Source of the DNA: Roseivivax halotolerans
GTDB lineage: Bacteria > Pseudomonadota > Alphaproteobacteria > Rhodobacterales > Rhodobacteraceae
DNA: 64,000 nt
Assembly (NCBI RefSeq): GCF_900115815.1
Contig: NZ_FOXV01000003.1
Location: forward strand, 1 to 64,000
Reading direction: 5' to 3'
The position numbers and the translations under genes are program-made. The notes below the pieces were generated by a model. The model worked only from the letters and a program-made list of their open reading frames with translations, was not told where the DNA came from and made no database searches. Below are positions 37,314 to 46,368 of this stretch, in pieces (within the stretch, counting starts at the first letter, position 1; the number at the start of each line of letters is the position of its first letter).

Positions 37314-38203
37314 GTGGCGCGCGCTCCTAGCGTCTCGCAATAGGCGGCGAACGCGCTTTCCGGTAGCACGTCGCGGCGGATCAGTTCCTTCAGGCAGCGC
37401 GCGACCAGATCCGGCAGGCGAAGCGCTCCGGACGCAATCAGCGCGTAATGCTTAAGTGCTTCGTCGGAGAAGCCGTCCATCCGCCGTGGATCGCGCAGGA
37501 AGACGGCATCGCCGTCGATGAGTTGCTGGTTCGGGAGGCGCGTTTTCGAAGAGAGCGATGCAGCTTCGTTGATATGCCCACCCACCAGCGTTTGAAAGCT
37601 GTGCAGGAGAAATCCCTGCCCACGCAGTTCGCGAACCTGATCCTCGACAAGCGGCTGATGCTCGTAGATTGGAAGAAAGCCGACCTCCGTGATTACGACC
37701 AGCGCTTCGGAAAGCTTCGATCGCCCGTTCTCGAATACGGCAAGCTCGCCCCCCTGGATATCGATCTTGAGCAGGTCGATCGCGACGATCTCTGAAAGTT
37801 CGTCCAGTCGCTTGGTCTCGAGAGGAACGGTTTCGCGAATTTCCATGAACTTCCGCCAACGCGGTTTGTTCAAATATTCCCGCGTGAGTGCATCGGGACG
37901 GTAAAGTGAGGTGAAGCCGCCTGACTGACAGACGTTGAGAGAGCCCATGCGGCCATCACCCACTGCGTAAGGAAGATATCTTTCGTGCGCGCTCTCGCGA
38001 TTTGCCAAAGCCTCAAAGACGGAAGCTTGCGGCTCGAACCCGGTGACCCGAGCAACCTTCGCATCCAGCAGCGGCTGGTACACCGGCGCCTCGGTTGGAT
38101 TCGCGCCGACATCCACGATTTCCGTGAGGCGCGCAGGCTCCAGAAGCTCGCGCAGCCGAATCAGCGCGGGGTCGAGGTCAGCGCCCTGTTCGTCCTTCGC
38201 CAT
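37310..38203 (-). CDS. FkbM-family methyltransferase inside the suf operon
   Basis: A 297-residue protein of the FkbM group: EIVDVGANPTEAPVYQPLL is motif I, VTGFEPQASVFEAL follows, and LLKIDIQGGELAVFENG is the usual FkbM D-x-Q/E-G motif. These enzymes often methylate sugars or polyketides. The ATG at 38203 overlaps the stop of the ybjQ-like gene (TGATG). It is not a standard suf gene, and its tight coupling to neighbours is unexpected. Confidence 0.82.
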   Translation of the reverse strand: MAKDEQGADLDPALIRLRELLEPARLTEIVDVGANPTEAPVYQPLLDAKVARVTGFEPQASVFEALANRESAHERYLPYAVGDGRMGSLNVCQSGGFTSLYRPDALTREYLNKPRWRKFMEIRETVPLETKRLDELSEIVAIDLLKIDIQGGELAVFENGRSKLSEALVVITEVGFLPIYEHQPLVEDQVRELRGQGFLLHSFQTLVGGHINEAASLSSKTRLPNQQLIDGDAVFLRDPRRMDGFSDEALKHYALIASGALRLPDLVARCLKELIRRDVLPESAFAAYCETLGARAT

Positions 38204-38517
38204 CACTCGATCACCACCGCTGTTCCAGACACCGACACCATCAACATCGACTCGCCGACGACTTCGTAGTCGATATCCACACCAACCACCGCGTTGCCGC
38301 CGAGCTGTCGCGCCCGCGCCTCGAGTTCGCGCATCGCGGTCTCCCTCGCATCTGCGAGCTTGGTCTCGTAAGCCCCCGAGCGACCGCCGACGATGTCGGT
38401 GATCTGGGCAAAGAAGTCCCGAAAGACATTCGCACCCATGATCGCCTCGCCGACGACGATGCCCCGGTATTCGGTGATCCGGTGGCCCTCGAGCGTGTTC
38501 GTGGTCGAGACGATCAT
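38203..38517 (-). CDS. YbjQ/UPF0145 family protein
   Basis: A 104-residue protein of the YbjQ (DUF74) family, recognised by [37 protein letters not shown] and [19 protein letters not shown]. Members form pentamers; the proposed heavy-metal binding is uncertain. The start overlaps the end of the 70-residue membrane protein gene by ATGA. Confidence 0.92.
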   Translation of the reverse strand: MIVSTTNTLEGHRITEYRGIVVGEAIMGANVFRDFFAQITDIVGGRSGAYETKLADARETAMRELEARARQLGGNAVVGVDIDYEVVGESMLMVSVSGTAVVIE

Positions 38518-38726
38518 GCGACAAGCCTCACATAGTTGAAGACCATCATGGCCAGGAGCGCGACGCCGCCGACAATCATGGAGGTCAGCGTCACCGACCC
38601 GCGGATCAGCCCTTGCGTGTTGCCGTTCCGCGCCCGCACCACGAGACCGATGAAGGCCCCGATAGCTACACCGATGCCGGCCCCTGCGCTTTTCACCAAT
38701 AGAAATGCCAAAAGCTCTGCGCTCAT
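38514..38726 (-). CDS. Small two-helix membrane protein
   Basis: A 70-residue protein with two hydrophobic helices, [18 protein letters not shown] and [18 protein letters not shown], separated by a basic loop ([13 protein letters not shown]). No family recognised. It overlaps ybjQ by 4 nt, and its ATG overlaps the stop of a 59-residue frame, so all appear to be co-translated. Confidence 0.7.
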   Translation of the reverse strand: MSAELLAFLLVKSAGAGIGVAIGAFIGLVVRARNGNTQGLIRGSVTLTSMIVGGVALLAMMVFNYVRLVA

Positions 38727-38902
38727 CGCCGTCCCCTGCCCGTCACTGCCTGCGCGAAAAGGTTTCCCGAAACTCCCGAGGCGAAAGAGACGCCTGGAAA
38801 GACGATCATGTCCCGAGCGCGCGCGACAGCACTGACCACAACGGAGAAGAGACCACGGAACGCGCCCGTCAGAACCGCCGGGAATAGGGCCAGCTTGATC
38901 AT
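38723..38902 (-). CDS. Predicted small protein, 59 residues
   Basis: A short frame fills the gap after sufB: it begins [20 protein letters not shown], and its TGA overlaps the ATG of the next gene. GGAG lies 11-14 nt before the ATG, which is a weak but acceptable site. The first 30 residues are moderately hydrophobic. The perfect junction with its neighbour and the tight packing of the whole operon support it. There is no homology evidence. Confidence 0.45.
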   Translation of the reverse strand: MIKLALFPAVLTGAFRGLFSVVVSAVARARDMIVFPGVSFASGVSGNLFAQAVTGRGRR

Positions 38903-38930
38903 GACGCGCGCGCTCCGTCTTAGTCGCCCG

Positions 38931-40475
38931 TTAGCCTACCGAGCCTTCGAGCGAGATCGCCACGAGCTGTTGAGCTTCCATCGCGAATTCCATCGGCAGT
39001 GCCTGCAGCACTTCCTTGGCAAATCCGTTCACGATGAGCGCGACCGCCTCTTCCTCGTCCATGCCGCGCTGGCGGCAATAGAACATCTGGTCGTCATCGA
39101 CCTTGGACGTCGTCGCCTCGTGCTCCACCCGGCTCGAGTTGTTCTTCACCTCGATATACGGAACCGTGTGAGCGCCGCACTTGTCGCCGATCAGGAGGCT
39201 GTCGCACTGCGTGTAGTTGCGCGAGTTGGTCGCCTTGGGATGCATCGAGACCAGACCGCGATAGGTGTTCTGCGCCTGCCCGGCCGAGATCCCCTTGGAG
39301 ACGATTCGGCTCCGGGTGTTCTTGCCCAGATGCACCATCTTCGTGCCGGTATCGGCCTGCTGGTGATTATTGGTGATCGCGATCGAGTAGAACTCGCCCT
39401 GGCTTTCATTGCCGCGCAAGATGCAGGACGGATACTTCCATGTCACCGCAGAGCCAGTCTCGACCTGCGTCCACATCACCTTGGAGCGGTCGCCCCGGCA
39501 ATCGGCACGCTTTGTGACGAAGTTGTAGATGCCGCCCTTGCCGTTCTCGTCGCCCGGGAACCAGTTCTGGACGGTGGAATACTTCACCTCGGCATCTTCC
39601 TCGGCGATGATTTCCACGACAGCCGCGTGCAGCTGAGCCTGGTCGCGCTGCGGCGCGGTGCAGCCTTCGAGGTAGCTTACATAAGAGCCCTTGTCGGCGA
39701 TGATCAGCGTCCGCTCGAACTGGCCGGTATTCTCGGCGTTGATGCGGAAATAGGTCGAAAGCTCCATCGGGCAGCGCACGCCCGGCGGCACGTAGACGAA
39801 CGAGCCGTCCGAGAAGACCGCCGAGTTCAACGTCGAATAGAAATTATCGGAGATCGGCACGACCGAACCCAGATATTTCTGCACAAGCTCGGGATGCTCG
39901 CGGATCGCCTCGGAGATGGAACAGAAGATGACGCCGGCCTTCTTCAGCTCCGCCTGGAAAGTCGTGCCGACCGACACGGAATCGAACACCGCGTCGACCG
40001 CGACGCGCCGTTCTTCCCCGCCGCCGACGCGGCCCTCTGCAGGCGCTTCGTCCGCGCCTTCGACACCGGCGAGGATCATCTGCTCTTTCAGCGGAATACC
40101 GAGCTTCTCATAGGTCTCCAGGAGCTTGGGATCGACCTCGTCGAGCGATTTCGGCTTCTCGGCCATGCTCTTGGGTCGGGCGTAGTAATACTGCTCCTGG
40201 AAGTCGATATTGGGATACTCGACCATCGCCCAGTTCGGCTCCTCGAGGCCGACCCAGCGATCATACGCCTTCATCCGCCACTCGGTCATCCATTCGGGCT
40301 CTTCGTTCTTCTCGGAGATGAGACGCACGATGTCGGGCGTCAGGCCCTTCGGCGCGTATTCCATCTCGATGTCGGTTTCCCAGCCGTACTTGTAGGTGCC
40401 ACCGAGATTGCGGACCTTGTCCACCGTTTCCTGGTCGACGCCGTCTTTCACTTCGGGAGTGTCGAGAGCTGTCAT
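38931..40475 (-). CDS. sufB: Fe-S cluster scaffold SufB
   Basis: A 514-residue SufB. Family blocks are [79 protein letters not shown] and [20 protein letters not shown]. An insert rich in Glu, Gly and Arg (about 146-162, [17 protein letters not shown]) separates the N-terminal helical part from the core. It assembles Fe-S clusters with SufC and SufD. It follows the nifS-like gene after 47 nt. Confidence 0.97.
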   Translation of the reverse strand: MTALDTPEVKDGVDQETVDKVRNLGGTYKYGWETDIEMEYAPKGLTPDIVRLISEKNEEPEWMTEWRMKAYDRWVGLEEPNWAMVEYPNIDFQEQYYYARPKSMAEKPKSLDEVDPKLLETYEKLGIPLKEQMILAGVEGADEAPAEGRVGGGEERRVAVDAVFDSVSVGTTFQAELKKAGVIFCSISEAIREHPELVQKYLGSVVPISDNFYSTLNSAVFSDGSFVYVPPGVRCPMELSTYFRINAENTGQFERTLIIADKGSYVSYLEGCTAPQRDQAQLHAAVVEIIAEEDAEVKYSTVQNWFPGDENGKGGIYNFVTKRADCRGDRSKVMWTQVETGSAVTWKYPSCILRGNESQGEFYSIAITNNHQQADTGTKMVHLGKNTRSRIVSKGISAGQAQNTYRGLVSMHPKATNSRNYTQCDSLLIGDKCGAHTVPYIEVKNNSSRVEHEATTSKVDDDQMFYCRQRGMDEEEAVALIVNGFAKEVLQALPMEFAMEAQQLVAISLEGSVG

Positions 40476-40522
40476 TGTCCGACCTTTCCTTGTCCTGTCT
40501 GCATCCTCGCGCGGGTTCAGCC

Positions 40523-41566
40523 TCAGGCGGCCTTCGCGCGGTGTCGTTCAAGATGGCGCAGCCACGTTTCGGCAAAGCGCATCACATCGTCTTCCGTCGT
40601 CTCGAGACCAAGGCTCACCCGGATCGCGCCCGAGGCCACCTCGCCCGTCTCGCCCATGGCGCGCAAGACGCGGCTCTCGCGGACCTTGCCCGATGAACAG
40701 GCCGAGCCTGCGCTGATCGCAAAACCGGCAAGGTCCATCTGCATGACCTGCGTCTCGCCTTTCCAGCCCGGCACCGCGAAACACGACGTGTTCGGCAGCC
40801 GCCGCACGGCCTTGCCCATGAATTTAGTCTCTGGCGCGGCCTGTGCAACGGCATTCTCTAGAACGTTTCTAAGTTTTTCCACCCCGTTCCAGAGCCCGGC
40901 ATCGAGATCGCGCATCGCAGCCTCTGCCGCGGCGCCGAAGCCCGCGATGCCGATCACGTTCTCCGTGCCCGAGCGGCGGCCCATTTCCTGCCCGCCGCCG
41001 CGGATCTGCGCGGCAAGGTCCGTGCCGCGCCGCATCACCAGCGCGCCGACCCCCTTGGGCCCGCCAAGCTTGTGCGCCGAGACGATCGCCATCTCCGCGC
41101 CGCTCCAGTTGAAGGCGAAGGGCAGCTTGCCGAACACCTGCGTCGCATCCGTCAGTGCAAGGCCTTGCGGCAGATCCTGCACGATCCCCGTCTCGCTGTT
41201 GGCCGCCTGCAGGACGCTCTCGCCCGGCACAGCCACCGCGACCTTGCCATCGCGGTCCACCGGCAGATCCGCATCGATCCAGGCCGCAACCGCGTCATGC
41301 TCTATGTCGCCGCCGCGCAGGCCCCGCCCCACAAGCGCCAAAGCTGCCGCCTCGGTCGCGCCGGAGACGAAGACCACGTCCGCGCTATCGGCGCCAAGGG
41401 CGGTGGCCACTTGCCGCCGCGCCTTCTCGACGAGCCCCTTGGCCGTGCGCCCCTCGCCATGCACTGAGGACGGATTGCCCGCGACATCCATCGCGGCGAT
41501 CATGGCCTCGCGCGCCTCGGCCCTCAGCGGCGCCGTCGCGTTATGATCGAGATACACGCGTCTCAT
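40523..41566 (-). CDS. Cysteine desulfurase, NifS/IscS type
   Basis: A 347-residue class V PLP enzyme starting [20 protein letters not shown]. The PLP Lys is in [16 protein letters not shown] and the catalytic Cys loop is [13 protein letters not shown], the group I type. It is shorter than E. coli IscS. It stands between iscR and sufB, so the operon carries two desulfurases of different groups. The start is just after a G/C-rich intergenic palindrome. Confidence 0.92.
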   Translation of the reverse strand: MRRVYLDHNATAPLRAEAREAMIAAMDVAGNPSSVHGEGRTAKGLVEKARRQVATALGADSADVVFVSGATEAAALALVGRGLRGGDIEHDAVAAWIDADLPVDRDGKVAVAVPGESVLQAANSETGIVQDLPQGLALTDATQVFGKLPFAFNWSGAEMAIVSAHKLGGPKGVGALVMRRGTDLAAQIRGGGQEMGRRSGTENVIGIAGFGAAAEAAMRDLDAGLWNGVEKLRNVLENAVAQAAPETKFMGKAVRRLPNTSCFAVPGWKGETQVMQMDLAGFAISAGSACSSGKVRESRVLRAMGETGEVASGAIRVSLGLETTEDDVMRFAETWLRHLERHRAKAA

Positions 41567-41585
41567 GCGCGCCCGCGCCCGCTCT

Positions 41586-41640
41586 TTGGGTTGGCGAAAA
41601 TACCGCGGGGGTCCGGGGGCAGCGCCCCCGGCCGGCATCC
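41586..41640. repeat. Intergenic G/C palindromic repeat of Rhodobacteraceae type
   Basis: Contains CCGGGGGCAGCGCCCCCGG (41613-41631), a near-perfect palindrome, preceded by tttgggttggcgaaaataccgcggg. This matches the family of CCGGGGGC-GCTGCCCCCGGACCCCCG...TATTTTC-type elements seen between genes in many roseobacters. Here it lies between iscR and the desulfurase gene. It could attenuate transcription after iscR. Confidence 0.7.
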
Positions 41641-41672
41641 GCTTGCGCGCCGCGTGGAGTGCACTCCTGCCG

Positions 41673-42137
41673 TCATGACGCGTCGTCGACCACGTCGAAG
41701 AGCGACGGGACGGCCGGGCACGGGACAAGCCCGTTGCCGGCCACATCCGACAGCCGCGTCTGGTGCAGGAAGACATAGACATGCGCCGATAGGCCCTGCC
41801 AGAGCCGGTTGGTCATGGATTGCGCCTTGGATCCCGACAATCCGCCCGAGGCGCCGGCTCCGGTATGCATCGCCGACACGGTCTCATCGACCGCTGAGAG
41901 CACATCGACCACGCGAATTTCCGTGGCCGGCCGCGCCAGCTTGTATCCGCCGCCCGGCCCCCGCACGGACGCCACGAGATCCGCCCGGCGCAGCTTCACG
42001 AAAAGCTGCTCGAGATACGCCAAGGATATATCCTGCCGCTTCGAGATCCCGGCCAAGGTGACCAGGTCGCCGTCGGGCTGCATCGCGAGATCCACGAGCG
42101 CAACCATGGCGTAGCGGCCTTTCGTGCTGAGTTTCAT
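41673..42137 (-). CDS. iscR: IscR-type Rrf2 regulator lacking the three cluster cysteines
   Basis: A 154-residue Rrf2 protein with a clear winged helix (MKLSTKGRYAMVALVDLAMQ, ISLAYLEQLFVKLRRADLVA, VRGPGGGYKLARP). In E. coli IscR three Cys around 92-104 hold the 2Fe-2S cluster; here that region (SAVDETVSAMHTGAGASGG) has none, and the only Cys is near residue 140. This single-Cys form has been described for Rhodobacter sphaeroides, where it still senses Fe-S status. It heads the suf operon and should repress it when iron is ample. Confidence 0.92.
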   Translation of the reverse strand: MKLSTKGRYAMVALVDLAMQPDGDLVTLAGISKRQDISLAYLEQLFVKLRRADLVASVRGPGGGYKLARPATEIRVVDVLSAVDETVSAMHTGAGASGGLSGSKAQSMTNRLWQGLSAHVYVFLHQTRLSDVAGNGLVPCPAVPSLFDVVDDAS

Positions 42138-42230
42138 CGCGTCCTCCCGGCGTCATCCGAGCCCGTGGCGATTGACCTCGTCTCAGGCTTTGCATATTTG
42201 CGACCAAGCCCGATAGGACCGTTCTCGCTG

Positions 42231-42247
42231 ATTAGAATAGTTCTAAA
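42231..42247. promoter_or_regulatory. Irr/ICE-like palindrome upstream of iscR
   Basis: TTAGAA-TAG-TTCTAA (42232-42246) is a perfect 6-3-6 inverted repeat, with A and A outside. It matches the iron control element (TTTAGAA-N3-TTCTAAA) bound by Irr in alphaproteobacteria except for one outer base. It is 95 nt upstream of the iscR start and 59 nt upstream of the divergent hydrolase gene. It suggests iron control of the suf operon by Irr. Confidence 0.7.
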
Positions 42248-42304
42248 TTGCTTGAGGAAAGTCGTCAAGATTTTCCGCCACCCGTTAAGGAGCCCTGTCG
42301 CCCC

Positions 42305-42958
42305 ATGCCCGAGGTGATTTTCCCCGGACCCGAAGGCCGCCTCGAAGGCCGCTATCATCCGCAGAAGGATCGCGACGCGCCGATCGCGATCGTCTTGCAT
42401 CCGCACCCGCAATTCGGCGGGACCATGAACAACAAGGTCGTCTACAACCTGCATTATGCCTTCTACAACATGGGCTTCACCGTGATGCGGTTCAACTTCC
42501 GCGGCGTCGGCCGGAGCCAGGGCGAATACGACCAGGGCGTCGGCGAATTGTCCGATGCGGCCTCGGCCCTCGACTACCTGCAATCGCTGAATTCCAATTC
42601 CAAGCATTGCTGGGTCGCGGGCTTCTCGTTCGGCGCATGGATCGGGATGCAGCTGCTCATGCGGCGACCGGAAATCACCGGCTTCATCTCGGCATCGCCG
42701 CCGGCGAACATGTACGACTTTTCCTTCCTCGCGCCCTGCCCCTCCTCGGGCCTCGTCATCAACGGCACCGCCGACCGGGTGGCACCGCCTGCGGACACGC
42801 GCTCGCTGGTAGGCAAGCTGAAGGACCAGAAGGGCATCACCATCACCCACGAAGAGATCGAGGGAGCCGGGCACTTCTTCGAGGAGCCGCACATGGACAC
42901 GATGATCGGCACCGTCACCGATTACGTGAAGCGCCGCCTCACCGAGACGACGCGCTGA
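42305..42958 (+). CDS. Alpha/beta hydrolase (dienelactone-hydrolase-like)
   Basis: A 217-residue serine hydrolase-fold protein. HPHPQFGGTMNNKVV is the oxyanion-region block seen in this subgroup, GFSFGAWIG holds the nucleophile Ser, and GTADRVAPP and GAGHFFEE hold the Asp and His. It lacks a signal peptide and acts in the cytoplasm on an unknown ester. AAGGAG stands 11 nt before the ATG. Divergent from iscR and followed after 2 nt by a small gene. Confidence 0.85.
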   Translation: MPEVIFPGPEGRLEGRYHPQKDRDAPIAIVLHPHPQFGGTMNNKVVYNLHYAFYNMGFTVMRFNFRGVGRSQGEYDQGVGELSDAASALDYLQSLNSNSKHCWVAGFSFGAWIGMQLLMRRPEITGFISASPPANMYDFSFLAPCPSSGLVINGTADRVAPPADTRSLVGKLKDQKGITITHEEIEGAGHFFEEPHMDTMIGTVTDYVKRRLTETTR

Positions 42959-42960
42959 TC

Positions 42961-43218
42961 ATGGCCGGGTTCGCAACCGACATCGCTGACCGCCTCGCGC
43001 AAGACACGATGGAGGTCATGGATGCGAGCGGCGAGGATCGTCTCTATGTCGAGGTCGCGGCGGTTTTGGCCGCAGCCTCGACCACGCTCGAGGAAGAATA
43101 TCTGACCTGTATCCGCGTGCGCCTCGCCGAACGGCGCGCCCGCGAATTCCTGAAGATGAAGACCGGTGCGATGGCGACCGATCCCGCACAAGCGGCCCGG
43201 CAGACACCCGACAGCTGA
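42961..43218 (+). CDS. Small hypothetical protein
   Basis: An 85-residue soluble, helix-rich protein (MAGFATDIADRLAQDTMEVM..., with YVEVAAVLAAASTTLEEEYL and RRAREFLKM). Charged and amphipathic, with no recognised motif. It follows the hydrolase by 2 nt, so they are co-transcribed and probably co-translated. Similar short genes are found beside this hydrolase in related bacteria, but the role is unknown. Confidence 0.7.
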   Translation: MAGFATDIADRLAQDTMEVMDASGEDRLYVEVAAVLAAASTTLEEEYLTCIRVRLAERRAREFLKMKTGAMATDPAQAARQTPDS

Positions 43219-43234
43219 TCCGGAGGGCGGCCTG

Positions 43235-43822
43235 TCAGGCCGCCTTCGACGCCTCCTGGAAGTCGCGCAGGATCGCACCGTAACCGCCGTTATCCGCAAA
43301 TTCCCGCTCCTGGTCCGTCGACCGACGGCCAAGCGCCTCGTTGCGATAGGGAAACCGTCCGAAGCGGCGGATGACCTCGCGATGCACGCGGGCATGCAAG
43401 AGATTGTCTTCCCCGCCCGGCAGACGCTCCTTCATCAGCCGCACGCATTGCTCCTGGTCGCACAGGTTCTCCGCATGCATCATCGGGAGGTAGAAAAACT
43501 GTCGCGCCGGGGCGTCGATCTTCTGGTCCCACCCGCGATGGACGGCCTGCTTGGCCGCAGCGAGCGCCACCTTGTCGGAGGCGAACGCCTTCGCCTCTCC
43601 CCGGAACATGTTCCGCGAGAATTGGTCGAGAAGGATCACGTAGGCCAGAACGCCCGAGGGATAGGTGAGCCACAGCGCGAACTGCCCATCCATTGCGGCC
43701 TCGTAGCTCGGCAGGAACCGCTCGCGGATGTCCGCATCGAGCGCCTCGTCCTGTTTGTACCAGCCTTCGGCACCAACCTCGTCGAGCCAAAAGCTCAGGA
43801 TCTCTTCCGGTGTCTTCAGCAC
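43235..43822 (-). CDS. DUF924 family protein
   Basis: A 195-residue protein of the DUF924 (UPF0121-like TPR) group: PEEILSFWLDEVG, GWYKQDEALDADIRERF, VILLDQFSRNMFRGEAKAFA, FYLPMMHAENLCDQEQCVRL and RFGRFPYRNEALGR. The conserved LDQFxRN and F-P-R-N-x-x-L-G-R motifs are clear. Helical, cytoplasmic, unknown function. GTG at 43822 is chosen because GGGAG stands 9 nt upstream. Confidence 0.9.
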   Translation of the reverse strand: MLKTPEEILSFWLDEVGAEGWYKQDEALDADIRERFLPSYEAAMDGQFALWLTYPSGVLAYVILLDQFSRNMFRGEAKAFASDKVALAAAKQAVHRGWDQKIDAPARQFFYLPMMHAENLCDQEQCVRLMKERLPGGEDNLLHARVHREVIRRFGRFPYRNEALGRRSTDQEREFADNGGYGAILRDFQEASKAA

Positions 43823-43904
43823 GGCCTCACTCCCTTCAGACCAATCCACTCACCCGAGTTCAGGGTAAACATGCGGCTTTTCGCACGAAAAATCACCTTT
43901 TATG

Positions 43905-45203
43905 TCAGGAAGGTGACAAAGCGCTTTCGTTCTCACGCGCCTCCTCCTCCTGGGCATTGTCCGCCTCCGCGGTCTCGATCGCCCAGTCCTGAGCCGCGCC
44001 GACCGCGACAACCGAAGCGTTGGGCATGACCGGAATGTAATCGTAGGTGTCGTCCGAGGCCGGCCGTCGCGTCGAGCGATAGAGTGCGTAAGCCGTCAGC
44101 AGCAGCATCGGAATCGCGATCAGCACGAAGAACGCATAGGCCCCGACCTCGGTCATCAGGTAGCCTGTCAGGATCGGGCCCGCGACCGCGAAGATGCCGT
44201 TGAGGAACTGCAGCCCCGCCGAGGCCGCGGCCATGTCGTCATAGTCGAGAAAGTCGTTCGTGTGGGCGATGAGCAGTGAATACAGCGGGTTGGCCGCCCC
44301 GCCGATCAGCACGGCGGAGATCGTGAGGATCGTGAAATTGTCGCTCATCACCGCGGCCAGCACCGCCGCGCCGCCGCCCATCGCCGCCACGAGCGAGATC
44401 AGGAGCCGGCGGTCCATACGGTCCGAGATCCAGCCGAGTGGATACTGGAAAAGCACTGCGCCTACGTAGAAGGCCGCAACGAAGATCGACGTCTGCGCCA
44501 GCGTCAGCCCCGCCTCCACCGCGAAGACCGCCGCCATGCCGTATTGCGCGGCGTAGACCGTGCCCATGAGCGCCATGCCCACGCAGCCGAGAGGCGATGA
44601 CTTGAAAAGCGTCTTCAAAGTCATCCGCTTGGTCGTCTCGAAAGCAGGTGTCGGCGAGACCGTCAGAAGGATCGGAGCGAAGGCGAGCGAAACCAGCACC
44701 GAGGGGATCACGAAGAGCAGGAACCCGGTCGCGTCGGGCAGGTTCAGAATCGCCTGCGCGGCGATGATCCCGGCCATCTGCACGATCATATAGAGCGAGA
44801 GCGCCTGCCCCCGCGTCTCGTTCGTCGCCGAATTGTTGAGCCAGCTCTCCGCCGTCACGTAGAGGCTGCAGAACGCGAAACCGAGCACGATCCGACCCGC
44901 GATCCAGAACGGCGCATAGGGCAGCGCCGGGAACAGGATCAGCACCGCGGAGATGATCGAGCCGAGCGCGGCGAAGACCCGCACATGACCCACCCTCTGG
45001 ATCATGCGCGGCGCGGTTTGCGAGGCGATGATGAAGCCGAGGAAATAGGCCGCCATGATGATCGACATCATGAAGGGCGAGAACCCTTCGGCCGCGCCGC
45101 GCACACCCAGAAGCGAGCCCTGGAGCCCGTTGCCGACCATCACGAGCGTCATGCCCAGAAGAAGCGCCCAGGACGAATTCAGAACCTGGATCATCGCGAT
45201 CAT
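43905..45203 (-). CDS. MFS transporter
   Basis: A 432-residue 12-helix permease of the major facilitator family. The cytoplasmic loop between helices 8 and 9 has GWISDRMDRRLLI, the usual G-x-x-x-D-R-x-x-R motif, and helix 3-4 has QTAPRMIQRVGHVRVFA. The last 60 residues or so form an acidic tail (ETAEADNAQEEEAREN). The substrate is unknown. Related proteins in roseobacters are annotated YcaD-like. Confidence 0.85.
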   Translation of the reverse strand: MIAMIQVLNSSWALLLGMTLVMVGNGLQGSLLGVRGAAEGFSPFMMSIIMAAYFLGFIIASQTAPRMIQRVGHVRVFAALGSIISAVLILFPALPYAPFWIAGRIVLGFAFCSLYVTAESWLNNSATNETRGQALSLYMIVQMAGIIAAQAILNLPDATGFLLFVIPSVLVSLAFAPILLTVSPTPAFETTKRMTLKTLFKSSPLGCVGMALMGTVYAAQYGMAAVFAVEAGLTLAQTSIFVAAFYVGAVLFQYPLGWISDRMDRRLLISLVAAMGGGAAVLAAVMSDNFTILTISAVLIGGAANPLYSLLIAHTNDFLDYDDMAAASAGLQFLNGIFAVAGPILTGYLMTEVGAYAFFVLIAIPMLLLTAYALYRSTRRPASDDTYDYIPVMPNASVVAVGAAQDWAIETAEADNAQEEEARENESALSPS

Positions 45204-45251
45204 CCCAGTATCGGAGTTATGCCGCGCCTTACCGTGATTCTGCCGGGCGGC

Positions 45252-46343
45252 TCAACGCGATAGGCGTCCATCCGTGGTCGCATTGCGACCCTGCATGTCG
45301 GGAATGAGCAGCGACGCGTCTCCGTAGGAAAAGAATCGATACCCCTCCGCGATGGCGTGATCGTAGATGCGCAGGATCCGCTCGCGTCCCATAAGCGCCG
45401 CGACCAGCATCATCAGCGTCGATTTCGGCAGGTGGAAATTCGTCATCAGCGCATCGGTGACGCGGAACTCGAAGCCGGGATAGATGAAGATGTCGGTATC
45501 GCCCTCGAAAGGCGCGATCACTCCGCTTTGCGCCGCCGTCTCGATCAGCCGCAAGGCCGTGGTGCCGACCGGGATGACACGGCCACCCGACGCTTTGGTC
45601 GCAGCGATCTCGGCCGCGGCCTCGGCGCTGACCTCTCCCCATTCGGCATGCATCCGGTGCGTGGTCACGTCCTCCACCTTCACCGGCAGGAAGGTGCCGG
45701 CACCGACATGTAAGGTGACATGCGTGAAGGTGACGCCGCGCGCCATGAGCGCCTCGAGAAGCGGCGCATCGAAATGCAGCGAGGCCGTGGGCGCGGCAAC
45801 CGCGCCGGACCGCGCCGCCCATACCGTCTGGTAATCGTTCTTGTCTCGCGCATCGGCAGGGCGGCGCGCCGCGATATAGGGCGGCAGCGGCATGGCGCCG
45901 GCCTCGGACAGCGCCGCATCGAACGCCTCGCCCGCGAGATTGAACCTCAGCCGCCCCTGTCCGTCCGCTTTCGCTTCGAGAACGGCCGAAAGGTCGGACG
46001 AGAAGACGACCGTTTCGCCTTCGCGCAGCTTCTTCAGCGGCTTGACGAGCGCCGACCACGTCCCGTCCGCTTGCGGCTCGAGGAGCGTCGCCTCGATCCG
46101 CGCGCTGCTCTCGCCCTCCGCGCCCATGCGCCGCCGCTCCCCCGACAGGCGCGCCGGGATGACCTTGGTATCGTTCAGCACAAGCCGATCGCCGGGCCGA
46201 AGCCAGTCCGGCAGGTCCGAGACGACGGAATCGCTGATCCGGTCGCCCTCGGCCACAAGAAGCTTTGCCGACGAGCGCGGGCGCGCCGGCCGCGTCGCGA
46301 TCCGGTCTTCGGGCAGGTCGAAATCGAAATCGGACAGTTTCAT
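45252..46343 (-). CDS. queA: S-adenosylmethionine:tRNA ribosyltransferase-isomerase
   Basis: A 363-residue enzyme that adds the epoxycyclopentanediol to preQ1 in tRNA, making epoxyqueuosine. It starts [20 protein letters not shown]. Typical blocks are [49 protein letters not shown] and [16 protein letters not shown]. It follows the YhdP-like gene after 25 nt on the same strand. Confidence 0.96.
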   Translation of the reverse strand: MKLSDFDFDLPEDRIATRPARPRSSAKLLVAEGDRISDSVVSDLPDWLRPGDRLVLNDTKVIPARLSGERRRMGAEGESSARIEATLLEPQADGTWSALVKPLKKLREGETVVFSSDLSAVLEAKADGQGRLRFNLAGEAFDAALSEAGAMPLPPYIAARRPADARDKNDYQTVWAARSGAVAAPTASLHFDAPLLEALMARGVTFTHVTLHVGAGTFLPVKVEDVTTHRMHAEWGEVSAEAAAEIAATKASGGRVIPVGTTALRLIETAAQSGVIAPFEGDTDIFIYPGFEFRVTDALMTNFHLPKSTLMMLVAALMGRERILRIYDHAIAEGYRFFSYGDASLLIPDMQGRNATTDGRLSR

Positions 46344-46368
46344 TGCGGCGGTCGCATCCCGGCGAAGA

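Noticed and set aside
38808-41546. A 912-codon open frame on the plus strand opposite sufB and the desulfurase gene
   Set aside because: Antisense shadow of sufB and nifS; composition and lack of ribosome binding site argue against a gene.
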